Of a stretch of 64,000 bases of DNA, positions 52,905 to 61,424 are shown piece by piece (position 1 is the stretch's first letter; each line of letters starts with the position of its first letter). The notes under the pieces were generated by a model, which had not been told where the DNA came from, did no database searches, and saw nothing but the letters and a program-made list of their open reading frames with translations. Both the position numbers and the translations under genes were made by a program. The DNA comes from Simiduia sp. 21SJ11W-1 (GTDB taxonomy: Bacteria > Pseudomonadota > Gammaproteobacteria > Pseudomonadales > Cellvibrionaceae), in the NCBI RefSeq assembly GCF_024138675.1, contig NZ_CP090959.1:2945501-3009500 (forward strand). Reading direction: 5' to 3'.

Positions 52905-53750
52905 CTAGGTTTCAGTAACCTCAAAGGGCCTATCAACCGCCGCCGGAAATTCCGAAGCTGGCCGTGCACGCCACGCGGCCCGGTAGCGATAAAATGGCAC
53001 CGAGGGGTACAGGTGGTGCGACAAGTGATAATTTTGCATGGTGAGCAACGGGCACAACAGCCAATCTGCATACAATAAATTAGCGGTTGCCTTGTGGGGG
53101 TTATCTTTGGCGCGCACCTGATGCGGGTGGTGCGGCAGAAAATCAAAACAAAAGGCCAGAAAAAATACCGCAATGCGCGTAGGTAAAATAAACAACACCA
53201 AGTACTCATAGGTATAAGGCGTGCTCACAAAAAATAACAACACCAATAGCGCCCAGCCCAGCGCTAACAAAAACGCCCTTTGATCTGCACGGGAACGGGC
53301 GCCAAAACAGCCCGGCTGTAAATAGCGATACATGTAATACAGATCGAGCGTTGCCCAGCGCAGCGGCAAACTATACCAAGGGCCAGTGCCGCAGTAGTGA
53401 TCGGGATCAACAACCGGTTCATTCACATGCCGGTGGTGCTGCATATGCATAAAGCGGAACATACGGAAAAACGGCACTGGCGATAGCAGCAAGGTGCTTA
53501 AAAAACCGGCGCCGTCGTTTAGCCAACGGTGGCGGCTTACCGCACCGTGCGCCGCATCGTGGCCCACAGTAAACACAGCGTAAGCAGCAATAGCGTTAAT
53601 GAGCACAGCCGCTCCCCAATGCAGCCCGCCTGTGATGGCGGCCCATACACTCAGCCCGAACGCCAACCAACACCCCAACAACAAGGCCAAGGTGGGCCAG
53701 GCGATCTCAGGCCTTTTTAACATTGCTTTAAACGCTTGCTCTGTGCTCAT
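52905..53750 (-). CDS. Membrane fatty acid desaturase family protein
   Basis: 281 residues with several membrane helices and the three histidine boxes of FA_desaturase proteins: GHDAAHG, HMQHHRHVNEP and HLSHHLYP. A fourth HHPHQ lies at about 210. The family covers acyl-lipid desaturases and carotenoid hydroxylases; the substrate here is open. An AraC gene is divergent from it across 170 bases and is the likely regulator. Confidence 0.82.
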   Translation of the reverse strand: MSTEQAFKAMLKRPEIAWPTLALLLGCWLAFGLSVWAAITGGLHWGAAVLINAIAAYAVFTVGHDAAHGAVSRHRWLNDGAGFLSTLLLSPVPFFRMFRFMHMQHHRHVNEPVVDPDHYCGTGPWYSLPLRWATLDLYYMYRYLQPGCFGARSRADQRAFLLALGWALLVLLFFVSTPYTYEYLVLFILPTRIAVFFLAFCFDFLPHHPHQVRAKDNPHKATANLLYADWLLCPLLTMQNYHLSHHLYPSVPFYRYRAAWRARPASEFPAAVDRPFEVTET

Positions 53751-53920
53751 GTGTGCCCCGCTTTTTATCCTGTTTTACGGCCTGATTGCGCCAGGCGCAA
53801 CTGCCAGCCTTCAGGGTGCCGCATCCGCCCGCCCCGCCCCAGAGCCCAAGGTGACAACCGGGGGACATTTGATGACAAAACACCTACACTCATGGCGCAC
53901 ACGAAAACATTGGCCAACCC

Positions 53921-54940
53921 ATGCACATTTCCGCCCCCTTTCCACTTACCTATGCGCGCATTGCCTACCGGTTTTTAAACCCCAACGCAGAGCAAGCCGC
54001 CCGCCTGTTTGCCAACACCGGCCTCAACGAGAAGCAACTGTTGACCCTGGAGCATGCACTACCGCTGGCACAGCAATGGCAATGGTACGAGAACCTGCTA
54101 GAAGTCAGTGGCGATGCAAACCTTGGCTGGCGGCTCGGCCGCCATTTGCAGCTTTCGGCACACGGCGCACTGGGCGTGGCGTTTTATTCAGCGCCCCGTT
54201 TGGGCGAGGCCATGGAGTGCCTGGCGCGCTTTATTCACCTGCGCGAACCTTTCTTTCACCCGCGCCTTGAGCGCACCAATACCGGCATTACCGTAAGTTT
54301 CACCACGCAAGTGCCGCTGGGTAGGCTTGCGCGATTTTTTACCCAAGCGGTGGCCGGCGCTGTGTGTTCTGCCATTAGCAGCTGCATTGGCAAAGAGTTT
54401 GATGGCCAACTGCACCTGCCATTGAATGACCCACCCGGCGCGCGCACCTGGATGAACTTGCCAGAGGTAAGCTTTAACGCACCGGCGCTTGCCTGGGAGA
54501 TTCCAACGTCACTGCTTGCCTTGCCATCGCTCCTTGCCGACGCGCCCCAATTCCAGCGAGCACTGGCCGAGTGTGAAGCGGCGCTTGCCACTACCGCAGG
54601 CACCCACTCGCGCACCAGCCACCCACGCCCCTATCGCGCGCGGGTGGCTGAACTTATGCGCAACAACCCGGGCCAACTCTGGACGCTTGAAGATTTGGCC
54701 GAACAGCTGCACATCAGCGCGCGCACGCTGATTCGCAATCTGGCAAAAGAAGGCACCCACTTCACCGCACTAAAAGAGCAGCTGGTGCTGGAGCGCGCCT
54801 GCCAGTACCTGGCCAACCCACATTTAAGCATGGATGCCATCGCAAGCCTTTTGGGGTTCCACGATGCCGCGAGTTTTCGCCGCAGCTTCAAGCGCATGAC
54901 CGGGTTTACCCCGTCGGCCTATCGCCGCGCGCAAACCTAG
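53921..54940 (+). CDS. AraC-family transcriptional regulator
   Basis: 339 residues. An Arabinose_bd-type N-terminal domain (LGWRLGRHLQLSAHGALGVAF, then SAPRLGEAMECLARFI) precedes an AraC HTH pair (LWTLEDLAEQLHISARTLIR, LSMDAIASLLGFHDAASFRRSF). It is divergent from the desaturase gene, which suggests lipid-linked control of desaturation. A plus-strand frame at 53599-54270 that overlaps both genes has no family features. Confidence 0.85.
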   Translation: MHISAPFPLTYARIAYRFLNPNAEQAARLFANTGLNEKQLLTLEHALPLAQQWQWYENLLEVSGDANLGWRLGRHLQLSAHGALGVAFYSAPRLGEAMECLARFIHLREPFFHPRLERTNTGITVSFTTQVPLGRLARFFTQAVAGAVCSAISSCIGKEFDGQLHLPLNDPPGARTWMNLPEVSFNAPALAWEIPTSLLALPSLLADAPQFQRALAECEAALATTAGTHSRTSHPRPYRARVAELMRNNPGQLWTLEDLAEQLHISARTLIRNLAKEGTHFTALKEQLVLERACQYLANPHLSMDAIASLLGFHDAASFRRSFKRMTGFTPSAYRRAQT

Positions 54941-55005
54941 GCCGCGGCTTCTAACGGCCTTGCAGGCGCGCTACCATACACGCCCACTTTCAAAGAGCAG
55001 ACGTT

Positions 55006-55563
55006 ATGTTAAAGCCCGTTTCCCGCCTGCTTGGCTGCACGGCTGCATTCCTTGCCACCACACTTGCACAGGCACAAACCACGCAAGGTGCCGAGCTTTG
55101 GGTGTACGCCGGTGGCGGTAAACAGTTGCACACAGATAACCAGCACAACCAGCTTGTGGGTGTGGATGTGAATATGCTGCACCATCAATACAGCGACATT
55201 CAAACCTGGAGTTTGGGCGCGGGCATTACCCACCTGAAAACAGATCAAGGCGAGATAAACGAACTGGTGGCGGTTTCCGTTTACCCGCAACTCACCCTTA
55301 AATTGCCCACAGCACAGGGCATTAAGCCGTTTTTCTTTGTGCGGGCACTGGGGCCTACGTATTTATCTGCGCGCGGCTTGGGCGAGCGCCGGCAGGCGTA
55401 TTCCTGGGCGTTTCAATCGCAGGTGGGTGTGGGCGCATATTTGGGTAATACGCAACAATGGACGGCCAATGTGTCTTTCAGGCACTACTCCAATGCCGAT
55501 ACGGGCAAACCCAACGAGGGTATAGACGGCCTGTTAATTTTCACGCTGGGGCATCGTTTCTAG
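55006..55563 (+). CDS. pagL: PagL-like outer-membrane lipid A 3-O-deacylase
   Basis: 185 residues. Signal peptide ending AQAQ, then an eight-strand beta-barrel pattern ending in Phe (LGHRF). The catalytic block RHYSNAD gives His160 and Ser162; the third residue, Glu twelve positions after the Ser in Pseudomonas PagL, is Asp174 here (GIDGLL). PagL removes the 3-linked acyl chain from lipid A. The last 30 bases overlap the convergent sterol-desaturase-family gene. Confidence 0.75.
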   Translation: MLKPVSRLLGCTAAFLATTLAQAQTTQGAELWVYAGGGKQLHTDNQHNQLVGVDVNMLHHQYSDIQTWSLGAGITHLKTDQGEINELVAVSVYPQLTLKLPTAQGIKPFFFVRALGPTYLSARGLGERRQAYSWAFQSQVGVGAYLGNTQQWTANVSFRHYSNADTGKPNEGIDGLLIFTLGHRF

Positions 55564-56400
55564 CCCCGGCAGGGAAGGCCCGGCGGCTTTATCGGCCACG
55601 ACGGGCACCCGCTCGCACCCGGCAGCGGCACGCTTGAATGCGGCCTTGTAACCGGGCAGTTCTGTGCCCATCCAGCGATCCCACCAGGTGAAGTACAGGG
55701 CGTAGTTGCCGTTGAATTTCTGGTGATGTAAATCGTGGTGGGTGGGCGTAGTGAGTGCATCGAGCGGGGTATCTACCCACCAATGCGGGTGAAACTCAAC
55801 ACCGCAATGGCCCATCGCATTGCGCACAATCATCACCGCCAGAAAAATAAAAATCACCCCCACATGCAGTGGCATCAGCACCACCACCAGCGGCATAAAT
55901 AACGCCATCACCACCGCCTCCCCCGGTGCAAAACTGTAAGAGGCCCAAGAGGTGGGCGTGCGTGACAAATGGTGTAACCGGTGAAAGCGCTTGAAAAGCT
56001 TCGGGTGATGCATGAAGCGGTGTACCCAGTAAAAATAGGCATCGTGCACTATGAGCACCAAGGGCACACTCAACACCGTGTACACCCAACCGCGTTCGGC
56101 GACCTCCATGTAAATCAGCGAATAGCCGCTTTGCTCAACGCGCATGGTGAACAAGCCCACCAGCGCAAACACCGCCGTGGTTACGAGCGACCAGGTGATT
56201 TCACGGCGCACATCGGCGCCGGTAGCGCGCCGTTGCTGAATACGCCGGCGTTCAGACCAGCGGCGCGCCAACACAAATAATACAAACAGCACCACCCCCA
56301 CGCCTGCAAAGTAGCGCAGGGTATCCACCGTAAAAATGGCAAGCCAGGCCAATGCTTCTCCCTGAAGCACGGCCCAAAACTCATTCGAAAGCGTGACCAT
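55534..56400 (-). CDS. Sterol desaturase / fatty acid hydroxylase family protein
   Basis: 288 residues, about five membrane helices. The di-iron His motifs are HDAYFYWVHRFMHH, FHRLHHLSRTPT, and THHDLHHQKFNGNY. Bacterial members hydroxylate or desaturate lipids and some act on carotenoids or ether lipids; no specific substrate is implied. It is divergent from the MerR regulator gene and convergent with pagL. Confidence 0.82.
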   Translation of the reverse strand: MVTLSNEFWAVLQGEALAWLAIFTVDTLRYFAGVGVVLFVLFVLARRWSERRRIQQRRATGADVRREITWSLVTTAVFALVGLFTMRVEQSGYSLIYMEVAERGWVYTVLSVPLVLIVHDAYFYWVHRFMHHPKLFKRFHRLHHLSRTPTSWASYSFAPGEAVVMALFMPLVVVLMPLHVGVIFIFLAVMIVRNAMGHCGVEFHPHWWVDTPLDALTTPTHHDLHHQKFNGNYALYFTWWDRWMGTELPGYKAAFKRAAAGCERVPVVADKAAGPSLPGLETMPQREN

Positions 56401-56463
56401 TGGATGCCCTTCTAATTATTTATTGCTATGCTAAACCACCGACTCACCAGCAGCGATAACCCC

Positions 56464-56850
56464 ATGAATGCCACTATCGGCCAACTTGCCAAATCACTGG
56501 GCATTGGCACAGAAACCATTCGTTACTATGAGCGCGAAGGCCTCATTGCTCAACCGGAAAAACCGGTGCAGGGGTACCGGCGCTACTCGGAGGCGGTGCG
56601 CGACCGCATCTTGTTTATTCGCAAAGCCCAGAGCCTCGGCTTCAGTTTGGCACAAATCAAACACCTGCTAAGCCTGAATAATGCGCCCTGTAACGAAGTG
56701 CAGGCCCTTGCCACCGAGAAGCTTAACGAGGTACAAAGCCACATCGACGACCTGCAACAACTAGCCAGTGCACTGCAGTCGCTCATACAGGCGTGCCACA
56801 ACAACCGGGGCGAACAGTGCCCGATTATTGAAATCTTCTCCAAAGCTTGA
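56464..56850 (+). CDS. merR: MerR-family heavy-metal regulator
   Basis: 128 residues. The MerR HTH (IGQLAKSLGIGTETIRYYEREGL) is followed by a dimerisation helix and metal-site Cys 76, 111 and 119. The Cys76-Cys111 spacing of 35 is that of MerR, but CHNNRGEQC has seven residues between the last two Cys, one fewer than MerR, PbrR and ZntR. The metal specificity is thus uncertain among Hg, Cd, Pb and Zn. ATG at 56464; an upstream in-frame start at 56428 is less likely. Confidence 0.8.
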   Translation: MNATIGQLAKSLGIGTETIRYYEREGLIAQPEKPVQGYRRYSEAVRDRILFIRKAQSLGFSLAQIKHLLSLNNAPCNEVQALATEKLNEVQSHIDDLQQLASALQSLIQACHNNRGEQCPIIEIFSKA

Positions 56851-56926
56851 CCCTGTACCCCACTACGGGCCTTAGAATGCCCAACAGTTAACTCACAGGC
56901 CTCCGGGAGCTGCCCGGCCCAAGACG

Positions 56927-57157
56927 ATGCAAAATAAACCCAATACTCCACAAATTCGCAGCGTAATTACCTGCCCCCATTGCAAGGCTGCAGCGCTGGA
57001 GCACATGCCCCTGGATGCCTGCCAGTGGTTCTACCGCTGCAATAGCTGCAATGAATTGCTTACCCCCAAAACCGGCGATTGCTGCGTATTTTGCTCTTAC
57101 GGCACCATCCCCTGCCCGCCTGTACAGCTGGGCGATTCTTGCCGCAAGCCTGCCTGA
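56927..57157 (+). CDS. Small GDCCVFCSYGT Cys-rich protein
   Basis: 76 residues with ten Cys, including CPHC at 16-19 and the striking GDCCVFCSYGTIPCPP at 51-65. I recall this motif in small proteins next to heavy-metal regulators and exporters, with no known function. Zn, Cd or Hg binding is plausible. It follows the MerR gene by 77 bases and precedes a GDT1 transporter gene, so the three may be one metal-response group. Confidence 0.7.
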   Translation: MQNKPNTPQIRSVITCPHCKAAALEHMPLDACQWFYRCNSCNELLTPKTGDCCVFCSYGTIPCPPVQLGDSCRKPA

Positions 57158-57169
57158 TCATTAGACTGC

Positions 57170-57192
57170 GCCTCCTGAATTAACCCGGAGGC
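57170..57192 (+). promoter_or_regulatory. Hairpin covering the GDT1 ribosome binding site
   Basis: GCCTCC-11-GGAGGC: the right arm includes GGAGG, four bases before the ATG of the transporter. Pairing would hide the ribosome binding site, so translation could be controlled by temperature, metal or a trans-acting factor. It does not resemble the yybP-ykoY aptamer. Confidence 0.5.
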
Positions 57193-57195
57193 CCC

Positions 57196-57759
57196 ATGGA
57201 CGCCTTTCTCACTGCCACCCTGGCCGTTACCCTGGCTGAAATTGGCGATAAAACCCAATTGCTGGCACTGGTGCTCACCCTGCGTTTTGCCAACAAACCG
57301 GCACTGGTTGCGGGCATTTTGGTGGCCACATTGGTAAACCACGGGGCATCGGCCTGGCTTGGCCACTGGCTCGGTGGCGTGCTGGATGCCACTTGGGGGC
57401 AGGCTGCCATGGCCATCAGTTTTATTGCACTGGGTGCATGGCTTTTGGTGCCCGACAAACCCGATGACGAAAACCCCGGCTTCGACAAATACGGCGCCTT
57501 CATGGTGGCGCTGGTGCTGTTTTTTCTGGCGGAAATTGGCGACAAGACCCAGGTGGCCACGGTAGTACTCGCCGCCGAGTTCCAGTCACTTTTGTGGGTA
57601 ACATTGGGCACCACCCTCGGCATGCTGATTGCCAACGTGCCGGTAGTGTATTTGGGGGAATCGCTCATGCGGCGCATTCCCATGGCGCTAACCCAGCGCC
57701 TGGCTGCGGCCTTGTTTATCGGGCTTGGGGTAATTGCGGCGGGCCAGCTATTGGCCTAG
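57196..57759 (+). CDS. TMEM165/GDT1 (UPF0016) family cation transporter
   Basis: 187 residues, six predicted membrane helices in two halves, each with the signature EIGDKTQ (LAEIGDKTQLLALVL and LAEIGDKTQVATVVL). Family members transport Mn2+ and Ca2+ against protons; in bacteria (MneA) they export Mn2+. A hairpin masks its ribosome binding site. It is preceded by a MerR and Cys-rich pair, which hints at metal stress. Confidence 0.9.
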   Translation: MDAFLTATLAVTLAEIGDKTQLLALVLTLRFANKPALVAGILVATLVNHGASAWLGHWLGGVLDATWGQAAMAISFIALGAWLLVPDKPDDENPGFDKYGAFMVALVLFFLAEIGDKTQVATVVLAAEFQSLLWVTLGTTLGMLIANVPVVYLGESLMRRIPMALTQRLAAALFIGLGVIAAGQLLA

Positions 57760-57875
57760 CCCAGCCACACAGGGGCAAGGGGCAACTCTAAGCGCTACAC
57801 TGACAACCAATACCCGCTGATAGACGTATCACACTCATTACTCAAGACTTCAGGTATGCCCGCCAAAAAGCAACT

Positions 57876-58652
57876 ATGCAACCGAATTCAGGCGCCCACC
57901 GCTCACGTCTAACCTCGCCGCGCTTGGTGCAGCTAGTGGCTGCGCTGTGCCTATGCGCCGCAGGCACACTGGCCGACACCGCCCCGCCGAACGCAAGACC
58001 AACCATTACCTTCACCTGCGCCGTGGTACCCGATTCACGGGTGATTGCCGTACTGCATGCGCTCTATACCTCAGCCTTCGACAGCCTCGGCTACGACTTC
58101 GTGCTAAAAGAACGCTCCGGTAAACGCAGCCTGGTTGACGTAAATCAAGGGCGGGTAGATGGCGAGTGTGCCCGCAACGGCCAGCTGATGGCCGAGAGCG
58201 GCTACCATAACCTAGTGCGTGTAGATGCCGAATTGATTCGGTTTAACATCAACCTTTACAGCTTTGATGCCACCCTCGACGCACTCACTACGGCCCAGAT
58301 TATCGAACGCAATCTCACCGTTGGCTACCAACGTGGCGCACTGGTGCAAGACCTGCTACTGGCAACGTTGCCCTCACACAAGCGCATTTTATTTACCGAG
58401 CTAACCAGTGGCCTGCGCATGCTGCACGCCGGCCGCATTAACCTTGTTGCCGCTCCGGGCGCACTGATGGGTGCTGCGGTAAACAAAACCCAGCTGCCCG
58501 CACCCACGCGAGTTGGCGTACTGGCAAGCTTTGGTGCCTACCCCTACCTCAATAGCCAGCACGCAGATTTGGCCGCGCCGCTGGCGGCCGCAATTAAGGC
58601 CCAGCTCAATAACCCCGCCCACCCCTTGCACCAATTTAGCGAACCCCACTAG
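57876..58652 (+). CDS. Periplasmic binding-like protein (SBP_bac_3 fold)
   Basis: 258 residues. A basic N-region and signal segment (LVQLVAALCLCAAGTLA) precede a small solute-binding-like domain (TFTCAVVPDSRVIAVLHALY, then GRVDGECARNGQLMAES and TAQIIERNLTVGYQRG). It is shorter and more diverged than the two SBP_bac_3 proteins at 16115 and 36776. No transporter adjoins it. The ATG at 57876 has no strong ribosome binding site. Confidence 0.6.
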   Translation: MQPNSGAHRSRLTSPRLVQLVAALCLCAAGTLADTAPPNARPTITFTCAVVPDSRVIAVLHALYTSAFDSLGYDFVLKERSGKRSLVDVNQGRVDGECARNGQLMAESGYHNLVRVDAELIRFNINLYSFDATLDALTTAQIIERNLTVGYQRGALVQDLLLATLPSHKRILFTELTSGLRMLHAGRINLVAAPGALMGAAVNKTQLPAPTRVGVLASFGAYPYLNSQHADLAAPLAAAIKAQLNNPAHPLHQFSEPH

Positions 58653-58718
58653 CACGCAAAGCCCATAACTCAGCTGAAGGTCACTCAACTGGCTGGGATT
58701 CAGGCCGCATATACGATA

Positions 58719-58745
58719 TTTCATATATACGAATTTTCATATATA
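58719..58745 (+). promoter_or_regulatory. Candidate ArsR operator
   Basis: TTTCATATATA occurs at 58719-58729 and again at 58735-58745, offset by 16 bases, with a third CATATA before them. The AT-rich tract is 34 bases upstream of arsR and should hold its promoter; ArsR repressors often bind such repeats. Confidence 0.5.
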
Positions 58746-58778
58746 TTGCACGGAAATTGCCAAAGCCCGGGAGTTGCC

Positions 58779-59123
58779 GTGCAACCCACTGCCTTTTTCA
58801 AATTGCTGGCCGATGAAACCCGCCTCAAGAGCCTCCTGCTGATCACCCGCGAGGGCGAGCTTTGCGTGTGCGAACTCACCTGCGCGCTCGGGGAAAGCCA
58901 GCCCAAAATATCGCGCCACCTGGCGCAGTTAAGGGCGGGCGGCCTGCTGGAAGATCGGCGCCAAGGCCAATGGGTGTATTACAGGCTTAGCCCCACACTG
59001 CCCGAATGGTGCCAATCACTGCTGGCCGATACGTTGGCAGCCAACCCCCGCTTTTTAACCCCTGCGGTTGCACAGCTCGCGAAAATGGGCGATCGCCCGG
59101 CACGCGCGCGCGCCTGCTGTTAA
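58779..59123 (+). CDS. arsR: Arsenic-responsive repressor ArsR
   Basis: 114 residues, winged HTH ([18 protein letters not shown]). The arsenite site ELCVCEL gives Cys29 and Cys31, with Cys35 nearby, as in ArsR1-type repressors; a C-terminal RACC pair is extra. It releases DNA on As(III) binding. GGGAG precedes the GTG at 58779. First gene of an arsR-gapdh-arsJ operon. Confidence 0.93.
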   Translation: MQPTAFFKLLADETRLKSLLLITREGELCVCELTCALGESQPKISRHLAQLRAGGLLEDRRQGQWVYYRLSPTLPEWCQSLLADTLAANPRFLTPAVAQLAKMGDRPARARACC

Positions 59124-59163
59124 CCCTGAACAACCAATACACAACCCAGCACACGAGAACATC

Positions 59164-60168
59164 ATGAGCATCAAAGTAGGTATCAACGGATTAGGGCGCA
59201 TGGGCCGCTTGAGTTTGCGGGCCGGTTTCAATCAGGCGCCGCTGGAATTTGTACACATTAACGAACCCGCCGGTGGCCCAGAAACGCTGGCGCACCTGTT
59301 GAATTTTGATTCCATTCACGGGCGCTGGGCCAACACAGCGGAGCACTCTGCAACGGCCATTAGCATCAACGGCAAGCCAATCCCGTGCAGCCACAACAGC
59401 GCCATTGCCGATACCGATTGGTCGGGCTGCGATCTGGTGATTGAAGCCTCCGGCAAATTTAACCGCTCGCAAGATTTGCAAGCCTACCTAGACCAAGGCG
59501 TGAAGCGCGTGGTAGTCACAGCGCCGGTTAAAGAGGCGGGGGTATTGAATGTGGTGATGGGCGTTAACCAGCATCTGTTTAACTCGGCCGAACATCCCAT
59601 TGTGACGGCAGCCAGTTGCACCACCAACTGCCTGGCCCCGGTGGTGAAAGTGATTCACGAATCTCTTGGTATTGTGCACGGCTCCATGACCACCATTCAC
59701 GACCTCACCAACACCCAAACCATTCTGGACGCACCCCACAAAGATCTGCGCCGTGCGCGCGCCTGTGGGCAGAGTTTAATTCCCAGCACCACAGGCTCAG
59801 CCACGGCCATTACGCACATTTTTCCCGAGCTTAAGGGCAAGTTGAACGGCCACGCCGTGCGCGTACCCTTGGCCAATGCCTCACTCACCGATTGCGTGTT
59901 TGAAGTCGCCCGTAAAACCAACGCTGAGGAAGTAAACGCGCTTTTGCAAACCGCAGCCCAAGGCGAGCTTGCGGGCATTTTGGGCTTTGAGACCCGCCCA
60001 CTCGTGAGCGTCGATTACAAAACCGATGCGCGCTCTTCCATCATTGATGCGCTTTCAACATTGGTGATTAACGGCACCCAGGTAAAAATTTACGCCTGGT
60101 ACGACAACGAATGGGGCTACGCCAACCGTGTAATAGACCTGGCCCGATTTGTCAGTAGGCACCCATAG
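59164..60168 (+). CDS. ArsJ-associated glyceraldehyde-3-phosphate dehydrogenase
   Basis: 334 residues of the GAPDH fold: NAD-binding [15 protein letters not shown], catalytic Cys152 in SCTTNCLAP, and [14 protein letters not shown] at the end. The N-terminal third ([16 protein letters not shown]) differs from glycolytic GAPDH. Known ars-operon GAPDH adds arsenate to glyceraldehyde-3-phosphate, giving 1-arseno-3-phosphoglycerate, which ArsJ exports. Two bases separate it from arsJ. Confidence 0.92.
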   Translation: MSIKVGINGLGRMGRLSLRAGFNQAPLEFVHINEPAGGPETLAHLLNFDSIHGRWANTAEHSATAISINGKPIPCSHNSAIADTDWSGCDLVIEASGKFNRSQDLQAYLDQGVKRVVVTAPVKEAGVLNVVMGVNQHLFNSAEHPIVTAASCTTNCLAPVVKVIHESLGIVHGSMTTIHDLTNTQTILDAPHKDLRRARACGQSLIPSTTGSATAITHIFPELKGKLNGHAVRVPLANASLTDCVFEVARKTNAEEVNALLQTAAQGELAGILGFETRPLVSVDYKTDARSSIIDALSTLVINGTQVKIYAWYDNEWGYANRVIDLARFVSRHP

Positions 60169-60170
60169 CC

Positions 60171-61424
60171 ATGGCTCTCACACCGGCGCTGCGCCAATAC
60201 GCCATTATCACCGGCAACTACTGGGCCTTTACGCTCACCGACGGTGCCCTGCGCATGTTAGTGGTGTTGCACTTTCACGCCCTGGGTTTCAGCCCGCTGG
60301 CCTTAGCCATGCTGTTTGTGCTCTACGAATTACTGGGCGTGGTGACCAATCTCTTAGGCGGCTGGCTGGGCGCACGGCTGGGTTTAAACCACACCATGAA
60401 TCTGGGGCTGGGCCTGCAAATTGTGGCGCTGGGTTTACTGCTGGCACCCACCCACTGGCTAACCCTGCCCTGGGTGATGGTAGCCCAGGCCATTTCCGGT
60501 GTTGCCAAAGATTTGAATAAAATGAGCGCGAAAAGCGCCATTAAACTGCTTGTGCCTTCCCATGCACAAGGCAAGCTCTTTCGCTGGGTGGCACGGCTTA
60601 CGGGCTCAAAAAATGCACTTAAGGGTGTGGGGTTTTTCCTGGGCGGTGCCCTGCTTAGCGGCTTTGGATTTGCCGGTGCGGTGTTGGGTTTATTGCTCTT
60701 TTTATTGCTGGTGTGGGTGGCAAGTTTACTCAGCCTTTCCCGGGGCCTTGGCAAAGCCACACGCAAGCCGAAATTTCGTGAACTGTTTTCTAAAAGTGCG
60801 CCCATTAACTACCTTTCGGGTGCCCGGTTGTTTTTATTCGGCGCGCGCGATGTGTGGTTTGTGATTGCACTGCCTGTGTACTTGGCCAGTACCTTTGGTT
60901 GGAGCCACTGGGGCGTGGGCAGCTTTCTGGCCTGCTGGGTAATTGGCTATGGCGTAGTTCAAAGCCTGAGCCCGCGCCTGTTTAGCAGGCCTCCTGAGCG
61001 CCAACACGCCATCGGCTGGGCGCTGGCGCTGGCGGCAATACCTGCACTTCTGGCGCTTGGCTTGATGCCCGCACCCGGCGCACTTGCCACCGGCGCGCTC
61101 GGCGGTACATCTGCCCAGTTATTGATGGTTGTTGCAGGCCTTGGAATTTTTGGCGCGGTGTTTGCCATCAACTCTGCGCTGCACAGTTATTTGATAGTGC
61201 GCTATGCAAACCGCGATGGCGTATCGCTGGATGTGGGTTTTTATTACATGGCCAATGCCGCAGGGCGCTTAATGGGCACGGTGCTTTCGGGATGGCTGTT
61301 CCAAAGCGCGGGCTTTACGGCTTGCCTTTGGGTGTCGGCGGCGTTGGTGGTACTGGCTGCTGTGTGCTCACTAGGGCTCCCCGCCGAAGAGCTGCCCGCC
61401 CGGGAGCTGCCCGACAAAAATTAG
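60171..61424 (+). CDS. arsJ: Organoarsenical efflux permease ArsJ
   Basis: 417 residues of the major facilitator superfamily with about 12 helices. The opening QYAIITGNYWAFTLTDGALRMLVVLHFHALGFSP (in parts), GVAKDLNKMSAKSAIKLLVP and LTGSKNALKGVGFFLGG identify ArsJ. It exports 1-arseno-3-phosphoglycerate, which then breaks down outside the cell. With GAPDH it confers arsenate resistance without reduction to arsenite. The TAG overlaps the stop of the convergent kinase. Confidence 0.93.
   Translation: MALTPALRQYAIITGNYWAFTLTDGALRMLVVLHFHALGFSPLALAMLFVLYELLGVVTNLLGGWLGARLGLNHTMNLGLGLQIVALGLLLAPTHWLTLPWVMVAQAISGVAKDLNKMSAKSAIKLLVPSHAQGKLFRWVARLTGSKNALKGVGFFLGGALLSGFGFAGAVLGLLLFLLLVWVASLLSLSRGLGKATRKPKFRELFSKSAPINYLSGARLFLFGARDVWFVIALPVYLASTFGWSHWGVGSFLACWVIGYGVVQSLSPRLFSRPPERQHAIGWALALAAIPALLALGLMPAPGALATGALGGTSAQLLMVVAGLGIFGAVFAINSALHSYLIVRYANRDGVSLDVGFYYMANAAGRLMGTVLSGWLFQSAGFTACLWVSAALVVLAAVCSLGLPAEELPARELPDKN

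Noticed and set aside
53599-54270. 223-codon plus-strand frame between the desaturase and AraC genes
   Set aside because: It is opposite to the desaturase start and out of frame with AraC, with Pro/Arg-rich content and no family features.
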